A DNA stretch of 64,000 nucleotides from Watersipora subatra (taxonomy: Eukaryota; Bryozoa; Gymnolaemata; Cheilostomatida; Watersiporidae): the NCBI RefSeq assembly GCF_963576615.1, contig NC_088713.1:44073317-44137316 (forward strand). Reading direction: 5' to 3'. The notes beneath the pieces were generated by a model, which saw only the letters and a program-made list of their open reading frames with translations, did not search any database and was not told the DNA's origin. A program made the translations under genes and the position numbers. Positions 11,729 through 25,300 of the stretch are shown here, piece by piece (the stretch's first letter is position 1; each line of letters begins with the position of its first letter).

Positions 11729-12066
11729 GAGCAAATAATTCGAACATACATTAACGCAAACGTGGGCAATTTATAAAATGAAACTGCTAGGTAAAGGCAT
11801 ATTGTATTACAAATATGAACGTTTCAGTCAATAAAACCAGCAAAACACTAACTACAAATAATACCTTGATAACATAGTTGTGAAAACTTACAGCGCGCTA
11901 TGGTAGCACGACTGTGACTACTGACCATTCTATATTTTATTTACTAACACTGGTATACTAACAACATTGAATTAAAATTATTAAAAACCATCGGTTTGAA
12001 GTAAATTCTGATCGTTGAGGATAGCCAACTCCCAACTCAAGAGCGAGTTCACGCAAACTCCATGGG
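11729..12066. other. Intergenic, no feature
   Basis: AT-rich sequence between the retrotransposon and the minisatellite. Nothing recognised. Confidence 0.5.
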
Positions 12067-12070
12067 TTGA

Positions 12071-12450
12071 TGAACAGACTCGTGGGTGAGCCAATAAACA
12101 GACTCGATGGTGAGCCGATAAACAGACTCGATGGTGAGCCGATAAACAGACTCGTGGGTGAGCCGATAAACAGACTCGGAAGTGAGTCGATAAACAGACT
12201 CGATGGCGAGCCGATAAACAGACTCGGGGGTGAGCCGATAAACAGACTCGTAGGTGAGCCGATAAGCAGACTCGATGGGGGAGCCGATAAACAGACTCGG
12301 GAGTGAGCCGATAAACAGACTCGATGGTGAGCCGATAAACAGACTCGATGGTGAGCCGATAAACAGACTCGATGGCGAGCCGATAAACAGACTCGTGGGT
12401 GAGCCGATAAACAGACTCGGGAGTGAGCCGATAAACAGACTCGATGGTGA
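12071..12450. repeat. 24-bp minisatellite, about 16 copies
   Basis: Unit aaacagactcgatggtgagc plus cgat. Variants occur mainly at the three bases after gactcg. One copy (about 12264-12288) has 25 bp. Because 24 is a multiple of three, both strands show long repetitive frames (GEPINRLD on +, ESVYRLT on -). I regard these as by-products, not protein. Confidence 0.92.
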
Positions 12451-13257
12451 CTTCTCTCAACTGTTACACCCTAGCAAGCCAAGCGCAATAATCCTTGATG
12501 TTCGGTCAATAGCATTTATAGTGAAAGCAGCTATGATACGCTGGCTAATATCACAATGCTAAAGGCAGAAACAGTGACAAGAATTTTATACCCTATTTGC
12601 TTTTGATAATCAAACAGAGCTTATTATAAAGAACGCAGTATCTTTATTGGTGTTATATCTCTCAGTACCAAGCAGTAACACACCAGCAATGATCAAACCG
12701 GCAGGTTATATAGCAATCCCAAGAAAAATCCACAATTGATTGGCTGCACAGTAATCAGGTCAACCAATTCCACAATAACATATTTCGAATACAAAAACGA
12801 TAACATTTGTTACTAACTAATCACGCAATACGAGTATTAATAATTTTTTTTAGTGTTTGTATAGTAACATGCAAATCTTAGAACAGTATGGTAATAAATG
12901 GTTAGCATAAAAAAATTGCTAGTATCACACATACATACACTCTACATTGGACAAGTGTTAAGCGTGCGCCTTATAAATGACTATTCAAATTTGTCTGGAT
13001 TGCGATGAACGTAATATAGATCCGTTGAGTTAGCAATTTGAAGCTGCCGGATTATAGGCTTAGAAAAGACGTCATCAACTCTTACGCATTCTGACGTCTA
13101 CAGATACGGGTACACACTGATTGACAGCTCATTCGCTCTTACAAGCATGAAGTGGGGTCCAAGACCATTCGCCCGTCGGTAGATCCTATCGGGGACGACA
13201 GTGACCCTCTCGGGCTACAGGACTCACCAGTCAAAATCGATTTTTGAGTGCCAGTAG
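12451..13257. other. Intergenic, no recognised feature
   Basis: Unique-looking AT-rich DNA with a slightly GC-richer part at 13080-13257. No coding or repeat assignment. Confidence 0.4.
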
Positions 13258-13569
13258 TCTCACCCATAGAGTTATCTCCCCCTAGAGTGATAACTACACG
13301 AGCGTTTCCGGTGCCAACAAGGAGCGTTTAAGCCACGCCTCTTTTTTGTGCTAGTCAGTCGTAGTGATTGACTAGATCAATAACATCAGCCATGAGAAAG
13401 GTTAAACAAGGAGCATGAATTTCCAGTTAAGATAGTAATTAATGCTCATATTAAAAAAATGATGTTTATAGTTTATTACTCTAATATATGCTTATTATTT
13501 AAAGCAATTCAATTCCTACCAGGATCAATAAACATATTATGGAAATGTTTACTTTTTCATATCCATTTC

Positions 13570-13652
13570 CATCAATGATATACAGCCCCCACAGCCCCAT
13601 ACAGCAATGATATACAACCAATGATATACAGCCCCCTGTATATCATTGTTTC
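13570..13652. repeat. Further partial copies of the 47-bp palindrome
   Basis: Three caatgatataca half-units with cccc stretches, the last forming ccaatgatatacagccccct against gtatatcattg. Confidence 0.75.
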
Positions 13653-13654
13653 CA

Positions 13655-14145
13655 TAAACATAAATATTTCCATAATTTTAGGGAAATGAATATGGAAATT
13701 TTATTTTAGAAATATGGAAATGTTATTGAAATGGAAATAACATGGAAATGTTATTGAAATAGAAATAATATAGAATTGAAGTAGGGAAATGTTATAAAAA
13801 TGGAAATGAATTATGGAAATGATATAGAAACACTAAGGAAAAGAAGAAGGGAAATGTTATAGAAATAGAATATGGAAATGAATTATGGAAATGTTATGGA
13901 AATGGAATTAATACGGAAATGAATTATGGAAATTTTATGAAATGGAAATAATATGGAAATAAATTATGGAAATGTTTTTGAAATGGAAATAATATAGAAA
14001 TGAAGTAAGGAAATGTTATGGAAATAGAATTAATATGGAAATAAATTATGGAAATTTTATGAAATGGAAATAATATGGAAATAAATTATGGAAATGTTTT
14101 GGAAATGGAAATAATATAAAAATGAAGTAAGGAAATGTTATGGAA
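13655..14145 (+). repeat. GGAAAT-based minisatellite
   Basis: Imperfect tandem units built from tatggaaatgttatggaaat and ggaaataatatggaaatgaa. Purine-rich on this strand, inside the long inverted repeat. Confidence 0.85.
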
Positions 14146-15014
14146 ATGAAAATTGTGACATACACGTAATCCCTGATACCTGCATGACTTGCAAAGGCAC
14201 TGAATAGATAGTGTTAAGTAAATGAGTTAATGCAATCAGTTACTCATAGATAAGATAGATAGTCATACTGGGGTTGTATTACATTAGTGTGATGGGAAGC
14301 TAGTTGACTGCCATCAACTATGAGCTGTACTACCCGAGTTGCCCGAGTAATAAAAAAGTCTTTGGACAGAAAATTTATTTTTATATAACATTTACCATTC
14401 TAACTTTTAAACTTCATATAATGAGAAAATATTTTTAAGCAGTTCAAATGAATTAATAGAAAAAAGAAAACAACCGTAATGGTTTTCAAGCTTTTTAAAA
14501 AACTACAACTTTTAAATTTCACATCATGAAAGAAGTGTTTTGTTGAAATAAATTAGGAAAAAAAACTGTAAATGTGTTTAAATGTAAAATAATTAGCAAG
14601 TAATGGCTAAATATAATCTGTTTAGCTATGATTACAATAAAAAATTATTTAATAAATAAAGTAATAAAAAAGTCTATTTTATTTTTAAATAGTTAAAATT
14701 TAGTATAATTAAGTATAATTTATTTTTATCTAACATATAACAACATTTGCCACACTTTCAAGCTTTTTGCTTGCTTACATCAAGCAGCGATGTCCACTAA
14801 CTAGTGGACATCTTTGCTTCAAGCTAGTCTATGTATTTGATTGATATGTATTGAAATCTAATATTACATGCAAGGGCTGTTTGTGGACTGTGGGTCAATG
14901 AATCACTCTATCACCATACAATGTCAATACTTTCAGTTGATGGCAGTCGATTAGCTTCCCATCACACTAATGTAATACAACCCCAGTATGACTATCTATC
15001 TTATCTATGAGTAA

Positions 15015-15061
15015 CCAATGATATACAGCCCCCCCCATGTGTGGGGGCTGTATATCATTGG
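15015..15061. mobile_element. 47-bp palindromic micro-element with AGTAA duplication
   Basis: CCAATGATATACAGCCCCC pairs with GGGGGCTGTATATCATTGG around a short centre. AGTAA flanks both sides (15010-15014, 15062-15066). The opposite arm of the surrounding inverted repeat has the uninterrupted gttactcatag, showing the empty site. Confidence 0.8.
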
Positions 15062-15385
15062 AGTAACTGATTGCATTAACTCACTTACTTAACACTATCT
15101 ATTCAGTGCCTTTGCAAGGCATGTAGGTATTGAATTGCTTTAAATAATAAGCATATATTGGAGTAATAAACTATAATCATCATTTCTTTAATATGAGCAA
15201 TAATTACTATCTTAACTGTGGAAATTCATGATCATTCTCATGGCTGATGTTATTGTTCTGTCAATTACTACGATTGACTAGCACAAAAAAGGGGCGTGGC
15301 CTAAACGCTCCTTGTTGGCACCGGAAACGCTCGTGTTGCTGAATGCACAGTTATCACTCTAGGGGGAGATTACTCTATGGTCTCA

Positions 15386-16298
15386 CCAACCACCTCAGCC
15401 CTTCTCAGGGCTACCATTTCCATTTTAAGAGTTTTGTTCTGCGTCTACAATGGCGAAAACTCAGTGTCGTACTTATCATCCATTTTTTTATTACAGGTTG
15501 TCACTTTACAACCATAGCTGACATAAGAATAGTAGAGTATTGTGTCACCCGCGTTAAAAAATTTTAAAAAATGACCATACTAATAATTACTAACTTGGAA
15601 TCTAAATACTCAATCAACTCAGCTTGCATATATATACACTATATATATATACTCAGCTCAATCAACGATCTTATTATCCTCTTTTAGAAATCATATTATT
15701 GTAGCCACTATCAATTTTATTCTCAATTATCATATTATACCACATTATATTAGCTTTAATTTTTAAATATGAGGTCAACAGAATACTATTTTCTCATGAA
15801 AACCTCAATAAATAATATTCACAAACAAACACGAATGAACAAAAGCGCAAAAAGTTAAGTTTTTACGGGTGCGGATCGCTACAAAACTTACCCATATCCT
15901 CAAACTGCGAGAAACGATAGATAGTTAAAAATCTATAGATATTAGCCGAAGTTTTCAATGTTGACTAAGCTTCAAACTACAACTTGATTTTTACAGCCTC
16001 AGAACTTTCTTGTAGCACTTCGGCTTCAGTGACACAATAAAAGACGAACAAATGTATTGCGTATTTCTATTGCCCCACACACGTTTCCGAAAGAACTGCT
16101 AAAAGAAGGCGGGGTTTCGATGCGAAAACTCGTGAGATAGTTTTGCGAACCGGGGCCTTGGTAACGCGTACACTTATAACACTGTTATTAGCACTCGTGC
16201 GTAGGGTAAATTGAGGATAGCTTACACGCTCGACGATTGACAACAATTTTTTTCTGCTAGTTTAAACGTACGATATAATCCTGGGTGGAAACAGAGTA
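15386..16298 (+). other. Region upstream of stomatin exon 1
   Basis: Presumed promoter and 5' UTR. It becomes less AT-rich over about 16080-16290. There is no clear TATA box close to the ATG, and I can place no transcription start. Confidence 0.4.
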
Positions 16299-16368
16299 AT
16301 GGCGGAACAAGATAAACAGGGGCCTAGCTATCAAGAGCCGGGAAGTTTTGAAGCTCACGAAGAAGAGG
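16299..16368 (+). CDS. STOM: Stomatin exon 1 (start codon exon)
   Basis: ATG at 16299 opens 23 codons plus one base, then the donor gtatgg at 16369. The peptide (MAEQDKQGPSYQEPG..., ending HEEE) is hydrophilic and acidic, as expected before the membrane hairpin. Phase 1 at the donor fits the two leading bases of the exon at 22738; the joined codon is GAG. No other ATG nearby gives a matching phase. The 5' UTR extent is not visible and I see no clear TATA box. A MITE begins 47 bp after the donor. Confidence 0.82.
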
Positions 16369-19300
16369 GTATGGTTTTATATACATGTAATGGATGCTAC
16401 TGTTCGTGTCATGTTCAGACCTGCCAACCCACGAGTGGGGCAATGCGTGAGATTTGGTTTTGGGGCAATTGATGTATCAATGATAGTATATATAAAATTT
16501 TGGAAATTGGGGCAAAAATCTCACGCATTTCTCACGCATTTTCATTTTTCTTTGGGGTGATTGCGTGAGAGTTGGCAGGTATGGTCGTGTTTCTGAGCAC
16601 TTAAGGATTTTAGTTGCTATTTACTAGCTTCTTGACAGGCTAAAATGTGTGAAACAGTAAAATAGTGACATACCTCAATAGTTTTTTTATATCCTAGGCC
16701 TATTACACTTTTATGTGAGCTATTGGGCGACAGATTTCACTAGAAAAAATTGACTTAATTCTAATTGACATTTTGGTGGATATTGCATGTTTGTTCGGTG
16801 ATATATCAGGCAATTATACGAAAATATCTTTATTAATGTAAACCTTTATTGGCATCATTTGTGATTAACTACTAAGCGCTATAAACTTCAACCATGTAGT
16901 TGTACTATTGGTTACATGCATACTAAAATATTTTGTTGCTGTATTGTTTTAGTGACTGTTTGTTACCTACGAGCAAAGGCTACAAGCTTTTTATCTGTTG
17001 AATTAGTACTGATATTGTTTGGTTAACATTGTTTAACATTTGTAATACATTCAAGTACTGTGCATATTAATATTGTAAAATATACGAGCATTAATTTTGG
17101 AGATGCTCAAAGTTTATTTCCTTTTCAATGCAAATCGTTTCACAACAGGAATGCATAATTGCGTACATCGAGGAAATTTTTTCTTAATGCAAAGGTGGAT
17201 TATTGAGTTTCTAATCAGATAGATCGGGGCATATTTATATGGAAAACGAAAGTTCTAAGATTGCCGATCGAGCTAAAAGTTATATCGAGCTAAATATCAC
17301 TAAATATTACTGCTAAAAGTGACAGCATTACAATGATGATAAAACAGATGCATAAGAACAATAGATATGGTTTTATTGAATGCGTGAAGTATATTTGTGA
17401 AAATATTTCGACGAATAAGGTTGCATGAAAGTGTAAACAGAAACCATCTAACACAACTCCGTCACATTTGAGCCGTTTTGGAAAGAGAATCCAAACTACG
17501 GCGGTCTCGTGTGGCTGCGATTAACTGTTCGTTTTTGAGCTTTTAAGAGCTTGTAATCACATTTCCACATATTTTGTACCTACAACACAGCAGAGTGAGA
17601 CATGGCGAATCTGTTGATACTAAATAACTGTGATGTGAATTTTGTCGCAAGTCAACCTTTAAGTTTTAAAACACCTAGACGTAGTTTTGTGCTAGCTTTA
17701 GCTAAAGAATCCATTTAGGATCAAAGTTTGCCAACTACAGGTGATAGTTGTGTTACATGTATGCGTCATCGATATACTGTATGTATAAAACTCTGATTGC
17801 CTTGCAACCATGCTTGATACTATCATGCTGATGAAATAATAGGAGCTGTGATTAAAATGCTTCATAAAAGATCGCTGCAGACGGGGCTCGAACTCATGGC
17901 ATTCAGCATCCTGTACCAATATTCTGCTAACTGCACTAATCTAGCTTCCTTCCAGATTTGTCCAATTATTTTTACTATAATAAGGACAGTGTCCACAGTG
18001 AAAAGGCTTCGCGTAAGTGAAGAGTTATAAATGTAGACTGCTAGAGGTCTACAATAACTAGTGTCACAACTAGTGCTACAAATCTTTGAGCTTCGAAGTT
18101 GGGGTTTTGATCATAGGAATGAGGAAGACATATTTACATAATATAACTCCCAATTGTTTGTAGCTGATGAGTTTACATGCTACGACAAAATTGTCGCACA
18201 AATCTGCGTTTTCTATATTAGCCTGTTGCGCTTTTAGTTACAACGAAGCGCAATTTTTATATCGCGACTGACACTATTAAAATGTGTCCAAGGTCAAATT
18301 TCAATGTCAAAAAATGTGGGAAATTTCTGTCTTAAATTCGGAGTTAATGATTTTTATTTCAGAGATAATATCTATAAAACATGTGCGTTGAAAACAGAGC
18401 TGTGTAGGGATGCTGTAAGAACATCACTAATGAAGGCGATGAAAATCCAATCTCCGATCGCAAAGATTTATGCAATAATACGAATATTGATGTTTACATC
18501 ATACACAGTAGCCTACTTGGTTGTTGATACGATATTTTCAAAAATACCCTCCTTGAATCGTAGGTTTAAATCGCTCCGAAGAATTACGTATATATGACAT
18601 TTGAAACCATTTACTTGCTGCGAAGATGAAAAATTCAACAAAAATTCGTAGCATGTAACACTAGTGAATGTTACTTTTGTCTCATTTATCATGCAAAAGC
18701 AGGCCGAACTCGAGCAACGCCTTGCTAAATCTTCAAACTTTTATATTCCATATAAATGCACCATGATCTATCTGATTATAAACTCAAAAATGTGTCTTTG
18801 CATGAATTATAGACCCTTGTTTTCATGGATTGTTGTCCTTGTAGCAAATTGCGTTTAAAATGAAAGAAATCCTGAACAATGCGGGGGCTCACTGCTAGTA
18901 GATAATGAACAGTAAATATTTGTGGCATAGCAAATTACTATATCAAGAAAGTTATCTCAAATGATTACAAAGCTAGAGAGTGTTTATTACTCACTCGACC
19001 ACACTCAATGCAGAACTAAAACATTCCATTATGAAAATAACATCAATGCATTCCAAGGATACATATCAAGACTGGTTCACATTATATCGCTGTATCTCAG
19101 CGTTGATGCCACAATACTTCGGTGATGATAACAATTTTCACACTATCACAAACCCATCCGCATTTGTATCAGTAAATATTCCGTGACGTAGTGTTGTTTG
19201 TTGTTTTTTGTTTGTGAAACCTTGTTGTTTTCGCGTGCTTAAATAAAATACTAATCCTGCAGCGACTATCATAAATGGAAATAAATAATGCACACTATCA

Positions 19301-22300
19301 GCGACCACGACTTACTATCGCCGAAATGTTTTACCATGTACAGGTGTTGGTCGATGCTCGGCGAAATATCGGCAAAGTTTGACAGCTGCAAATTTTTGCG
19401 ACGTATCTGCATTGCTTCGACGATGCCATTAGTTTACGGTTCACATAATGGATGATGGATGCCGAAAGGAAAACGCCGTCATACAGCGATATAGTGTGAA
19501 CCAGCCTTTAGTGGTCGATGACATAAACTGGGAAGATTTGAAATCAATGAGCATAATGCTGTCAGGATTTGTACGTTTTCTTTTTGTTCACCATTGTCTT
19601 TGTTGCTAATAATAGTTTGTTTTGAGGTCAGCAGACCATCACACAATTCAATGAATGATTTGATTTTAATAGCTTTAGACCGTACCCTAGTTGATTAGAC
19701 GTACTGTTACCATGGTAACCCTCTCCACAAATATATAGACTATACCTAACTCAGACTTCTATAAAACCTAGTTGTCTCAACAACGTCTAAGTGATTCCGT
19801 TATTGTGTTCGGTGACTATTCAAATATTCATACATGCCAACTTCATTTATTATTTAAGAGTGTGCATAGAATGTCTGACCCTATTATGATGAAAGTAAAT
19901 GTTTATATTTCATGTTGTGCTATCTAATTAAAATATGTGCATTAATGTATAATGCATAAACGTTCGAAACTGGATCAAAAACTCAGTTTATTGATTAGGC
20001 GTTGAATGGAAAACTTCTCAAGTTGCGTCTAAGAATTATTCCAGTGGAGCCAACTTAACAGAAATAAAATAAGCTAATATAAATAAAAAATTTGGATATA
20101 TTATTTGTCAACTAAGTCCTATATTTTAGACATTTTAGAGACGAAGTTTGTTAATGAAGTAATGCTATATTTTAGATATCTTAAAAGTGGCATTTGTTGG
20201 CAAAGTCTTATTCTTTTGGCTTTAGTTGCTAATCATAATTATTAACAGACGAATATTATGCTTTCGGCATTTGTCAAGATTACAAAAAAGGATGAAATTG
20301 AACACTCTAAAAAAGATTTGTTTTTAGGAATTAGTACTTTGGCACTCTAGAGAGCCGTAAAAGATCGTCAGGTTCACTGATAAAGCACAGAAAATAAGTA
20401 TATGTGTAATATGATATATAATAATTAAAGAAAATAATATATAGAATAAGCAACAATTATTCTTTAAAACTCGAAAATTTAAACAATTTAAAAAAATAGC
20501 AAATGCAAAAGGTAATATATGTTAATAATCAAAATTGCACATTTATCATGTGCATACTGTATATGGTATATGGTAAGAGCAATAGAACGCCAAGGACTGT
20601 ATAGCTCAGTGGTCAAATGTGTGGTTTGAGAATAGCGAGCTTTTAATTCCTAGATTTCAATAGCTATACCTGGACAAATCGAAGTACAGACAGACACACA
20701 AACATTGACATTTATATATATGGATTATTCTTAAAAACCCAAAGATGGTGTCGGTCCACCAAGCCGAATGTTTAGAGTTTGAATCCAGTATGAAACAGTA
20801 TATTACTCCTCTAACCCTGACTTTGGACTGATGGACAAAACTCATCTTATAGTAAACATTTGCATTCATAATTGCATTTTTTGCACACATGATATCTAGC
20901 AACAGCTTGAATACATTTCGGCATCGAGGGTTTCCAAGTGAAGACTCTTAAACGTGTATTCTATCATTGATCTGTCTTCCCACTTTGAATACATTATCAG
21001 TAAGTTCTATTGATTTTCTGCTTTCAACTCTGCTTCAACAAAAGCTAAATATCGTTGACGTATCGAGTTTCCGTTTGCATGAAAATTTTTAAGACCAGTG
21101 GATATCAAAGCTGCTATTATCGATTGTTGAGTAGCAAAGACAACAATAAGTGTGTCGTCTGCTCTCAAACAGTGACCTGCTCTCAAACACTTTTACCAAG
21201 CTTTGCATTGGCCTGAGAAAGTATTTAATGACAAATTCTATTGTAAGACAACATTTTTGTCTTCACTCTCTCAGGCAAGTAAACCGTAGGATTTTTATCA
21301 GCCTGAAGAATAGTATACCTAAAAGTGTCGTACAAATTTACTGATTACTGAATTTGTATTTTGGTGTTGCTTTTGCGAAAAATGTGACCATGTATAAATG
21401 CGCTGTAACTTGAGTATTATATACTTTCTATGACTACTTTTTTAAGCTACTAGCATATTCTATGTCACTAACAAAGTTCTTGCAAGGCACTACACTCACA
21501 TATATACCAAAATATTTCGCTTCATGTTGTCCAGCCTCTAAATACTACGCTTCATGACCATACTTGGTACAAAGCCGGCAGTTTTTATTTTAATTAATTT
21601 TGTGAAACAGTTTTGAGGTGATCATATTGTAAACACGGTCAAACATGTTTCTCAATTAGTGTTTGAGTTTGTATTGGTAATTAATTTTAACAGCTGAAAA
21701 GCATGTAACAGGTTATTCAAAATGTATTTCATACGGTTATAATACTATTTACAAATTTAAAGATTTCAGTTCTAAAATAATAGTATTAATTCTCAATCCA
21801 TTATTATTTTAAAAGAGCTTTCCTGAAATAAATTTTGTGATAGTTGTGTGTATTTTTGACATCCCTGCTGAACTTTTAGCAGTTTTGATTAGTTTCTGAC
21901 AGCATTGGTGTATCTGTGACAGCACTTAAACTTTGGTATCTATCTTACTAGATGTTCACAACCAGTTTTATAATCAATATTATGTATCTCAATACTTTGT
22001 TGGTTTTTATGTTGAAAGTGTAGCAGTCAGAGAACAATCAATAGCTCAGTTCTAAACACTTCATCCAACACTTTACCACTAAAAACGCTGAAAGTATCCT
22101 CGCTAGAACTTTAGCCGTTTGAATTTTTTTCTAAAAAATCATGGTATGCTGTTTTTATGCCTCTGGTGTCTGCTTAACTCACTGCAAGCCGAGGCTGTAT
22201 GGGTTATTTAGGAGCATTGTCATACAAACAATAGTTCTGTTGCCTTGTCTGCACATGTCTGACGGAACCTTGAGCAATATAAGTTTGGATGTCATTCATG

Positions 22301-25300
22301 TCATATCATATATTATATATATATTATATATAATATATTATATATACAATATTATTTATATAATATATTATATATAGTAGATATTATATATAATATATAT
22401 TATATATATATTGTTTCAATAATATTATATATATAATATTATTTACATAATATATATATTATTTATTATTATATTGTAATATACATGATATATTATATAT
22501 TACAATATATATATAATGTAGTATTATATATAATATATATTACAATATATATAATGTAGCGTTATATATAATATATATTATGCTGTGTATAATATATATT
22601 ATATATATATTAGTAATTGATTTTTATTGTTTTATGTAATAGCCGAAACAGTACTGTCTGTAGCATGAGTATATGATATATTATATATAATATATATATG
22701 TAATTAATGTTTATTGTTTAATACAATGTATTTGTAGAGCACTCAAGCACCTGCTGTGAGATATGTCTGATGCTTATATCCATCCTGCTCATCATCCTCA
22801 CGCTGCCCTTCTCTCTCTGTATCTGTATAAAGGTCAGTTGATTTTATCTCTATTTGTAAAGGAGTCCGAGAATAGATAAGCTTCAAGTCGGTTTTATTCT
22901 AATACGGCATTAATAATTAATTATATTATTGATTATAGGCTGGCATAGGTGGTTTACCATTGCTGCCTTCTAAATCATACATTCAGTACCAGGTTTTCAA
23001 GGATACAAGTGTTATAGGGCTGAAATATCAATATACATTTATATTATATATGTAATATAAATATATATATTTATATTAATTTATATATATACAGTCAAAC
23101 TCAGATAACTCGCCCTCGAATGGCTCAAACACATGGTTAAATCGAACGGATTTGTTTGGTCCGTTCCCACGCAATGATAAATTGCTTTAGATAACTCGAC
23201 CTTAACATCGTTAACTCGAACAGTTTTTTGCCCAACGGCTACCGAGAAGATTGTTATCACTTTAGAATATCACTTTATTCCAAGCCATAGAGATAAACAT
23301 CAACTTTTAGTAGTTCTTAAGCGTCATTATTACCATCATCAGCAAAATATTTTTGTTAACGACCTTTCTAAAGGTTTTCAAAAATTAAATTTTACCAAAC
23401 ATCCGCTTTGCGATGGCCTTTCGAAAACAAGGAGAAGCAAGGTAATCTACGGAAAAACTGAACATACAATCGGCAAAATTGATTTTGGTTAAAACGCTCA
23501 GGAAAAAAGATGTCTTCTTTTCTGGGCATTTTAAACACGATCAAGTTTTGCCAAATCTCAAGTGATAGAAAAATATCTATACTTTTTGATAAAAATTGTT
23601 AAAACTTTACATGAGAGGCCCTTTAACTTGCAACAAGCATTCTATACTTTTGATTAATACATAGTTTGTATATGTACATGTATCTACTGATAAATACATG
23701 GACTTGTGACAGTGCTCTAATAACTTGAACGCTCTAATAACTCGAACACTTTCGCTCGGTCCCGGGAAGTTTGAGTTATCCAAGTTTCACTGTATATATT
23801 TTTTTTTCATTTTTCAACTCCTCTGCTGTAATGCCGGTCAATTGGAGGTGGCATTCAAATAGAGGCTGGCGGTGCGTTTTTCAAATGGTTCGTCAGAATT
23901 TTGGAAATATAAGTTTAGCCCATTTTCTAGCGAAGCGAATGTCGCCTATATTTTGCCCACTTTTCTGGTGGAACGATATTAAACCCTTTGGATGCAATAA
24001 ATCTGCCAACTTACCTCCAACTTGTCAAAGATCTCTTAATAGATATGATTCTCATGTTTGTTAATGAACCTGCAGAAGATGAGACCACTACTAAGATATG
24101 TTGGACCACCCACTAAGATATGTAGGACCACCACTATGATACATAGTCTGCAGACGAGCAGTTGCCGTTTCAACAAACACATCTCATTGGCAGAAAAATT
24201 TCTCAAAATACAAGCAATCTGTTGAAAGAGTATTTGTTATCAAGGAAGACTGTATTTTAAAAAGCTGTCACTAGAATTAAGTTTTTATACAGCGATAGTG
24301 TATGGAAACCGGACGAGTATAACTGGAGTGGCTCAGAACCTGGTCACTTGACGGGGGAATTTTCTGTTTTTGTCACATGTCTTGCACATGCCCAGTTGCA
24401 TTTAATCATGTATCATGATTAATATTAGACACTGGCCACAATGCTATATTCTATCACAGCAATATTGCAATAATCCTAATAACCCAATACTGTTAAGAAA
24501 TATAAGATAAGATATTATGCAAAAATGTGCATAAATAGTTGCAGAATCTTGCATAAGATTATTGTACACAGAGAGGTATTTGGAAAATGTATAGAAAAAT
24601 AGAGAAACGTATAAAAAGAATATAAATCTCGAAAAAATTGGTAAAATTTGGCATGAGATATTAAATATTAGACAAAAACAGAAAATTCCCCCGTCACTCC
24701 AGTTATACTCGTCCATGGAAACCTATGAAAAGCAGGTCAATAAATGGGTAGGGAACCTATGGCTCTCTAGCCATATGTGGCTATTTTGATTATTGCATTT
24801 GGCTTTTTGATAAATCAGTGGAATAATAATCCTTAATTTGGTTTTTAATTTAATTAACATAATAGTACTATTACTAATACTGGTAACAATGAACAAAATA
24901 AAAATGATATCCATTTAATAAAAATATATTTTAATTTGCAACTTTTTGATGTGGTGCGCGTGGTAGAGAGTTTCTAGTGCTTTTTGTACTCCGCTCTGCG
25001 CAGGCCGTCACAGAGACCGAACAAGACATTTTTAGATCGAAAAGGTAAACCCTTCAAACCAACAGATTGCTAAAAGAAAAAATTGTTATTTGAACATAGT
25101 TGTTCGAAATAAATCCAGTTTTCTTATACTCTAAAATTGATCAAACATATTAAATTCGTTGGTCTTCCTTTTCATTTTTATGTTTTCGAGATTCAAAATA
25201 CACATATGGTTCTCCTAGAATTGAATTTTAAAACATGCAGGTTTTTTGGCTTTCTCAGTCAAAAGGTTCCTGACTGTTGGTTTAGAGAATCAACCTAGCT

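Larger units (their letters stand above)
13258..15385. repeat. 2.1-kb nested inverted repeat
   Basis: Outer arms about 13258-13520 and 15121-15385 are inverted copies (e.g. gcttattatttaaagcaatt against aattgctttaaataataagc). Inner arms about 14160-14335 and 14935-15125 (tgtgatgggaagctagttga and its complement) are also inverted. Between them lie an AT-rich GGAAAT array and a low-complexity stretch. There are no coding frames, so it is probably a composite foldback transposon. Confidence 0.75.
16584..22300. other. Stomatin intron 1, remaining sequence
   Basis: Intron 1 spans 16369-22737 (6.4 kb). Besides the listed elements it holds a tRNA-like segment (20597-20640, tagctcagtggtcaaatgtg) and AT-rich DNA with no conserved frame. 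Confidence 0.5.

Noticed and set aside
11981..12460. 159-residue antisense ORF with ESVYRLT repeats
   Set aside because: It is the minisatellite read on the other strand. The 24-bp period keeps every frame open, and the 25-bp unit shows no frame constraint.
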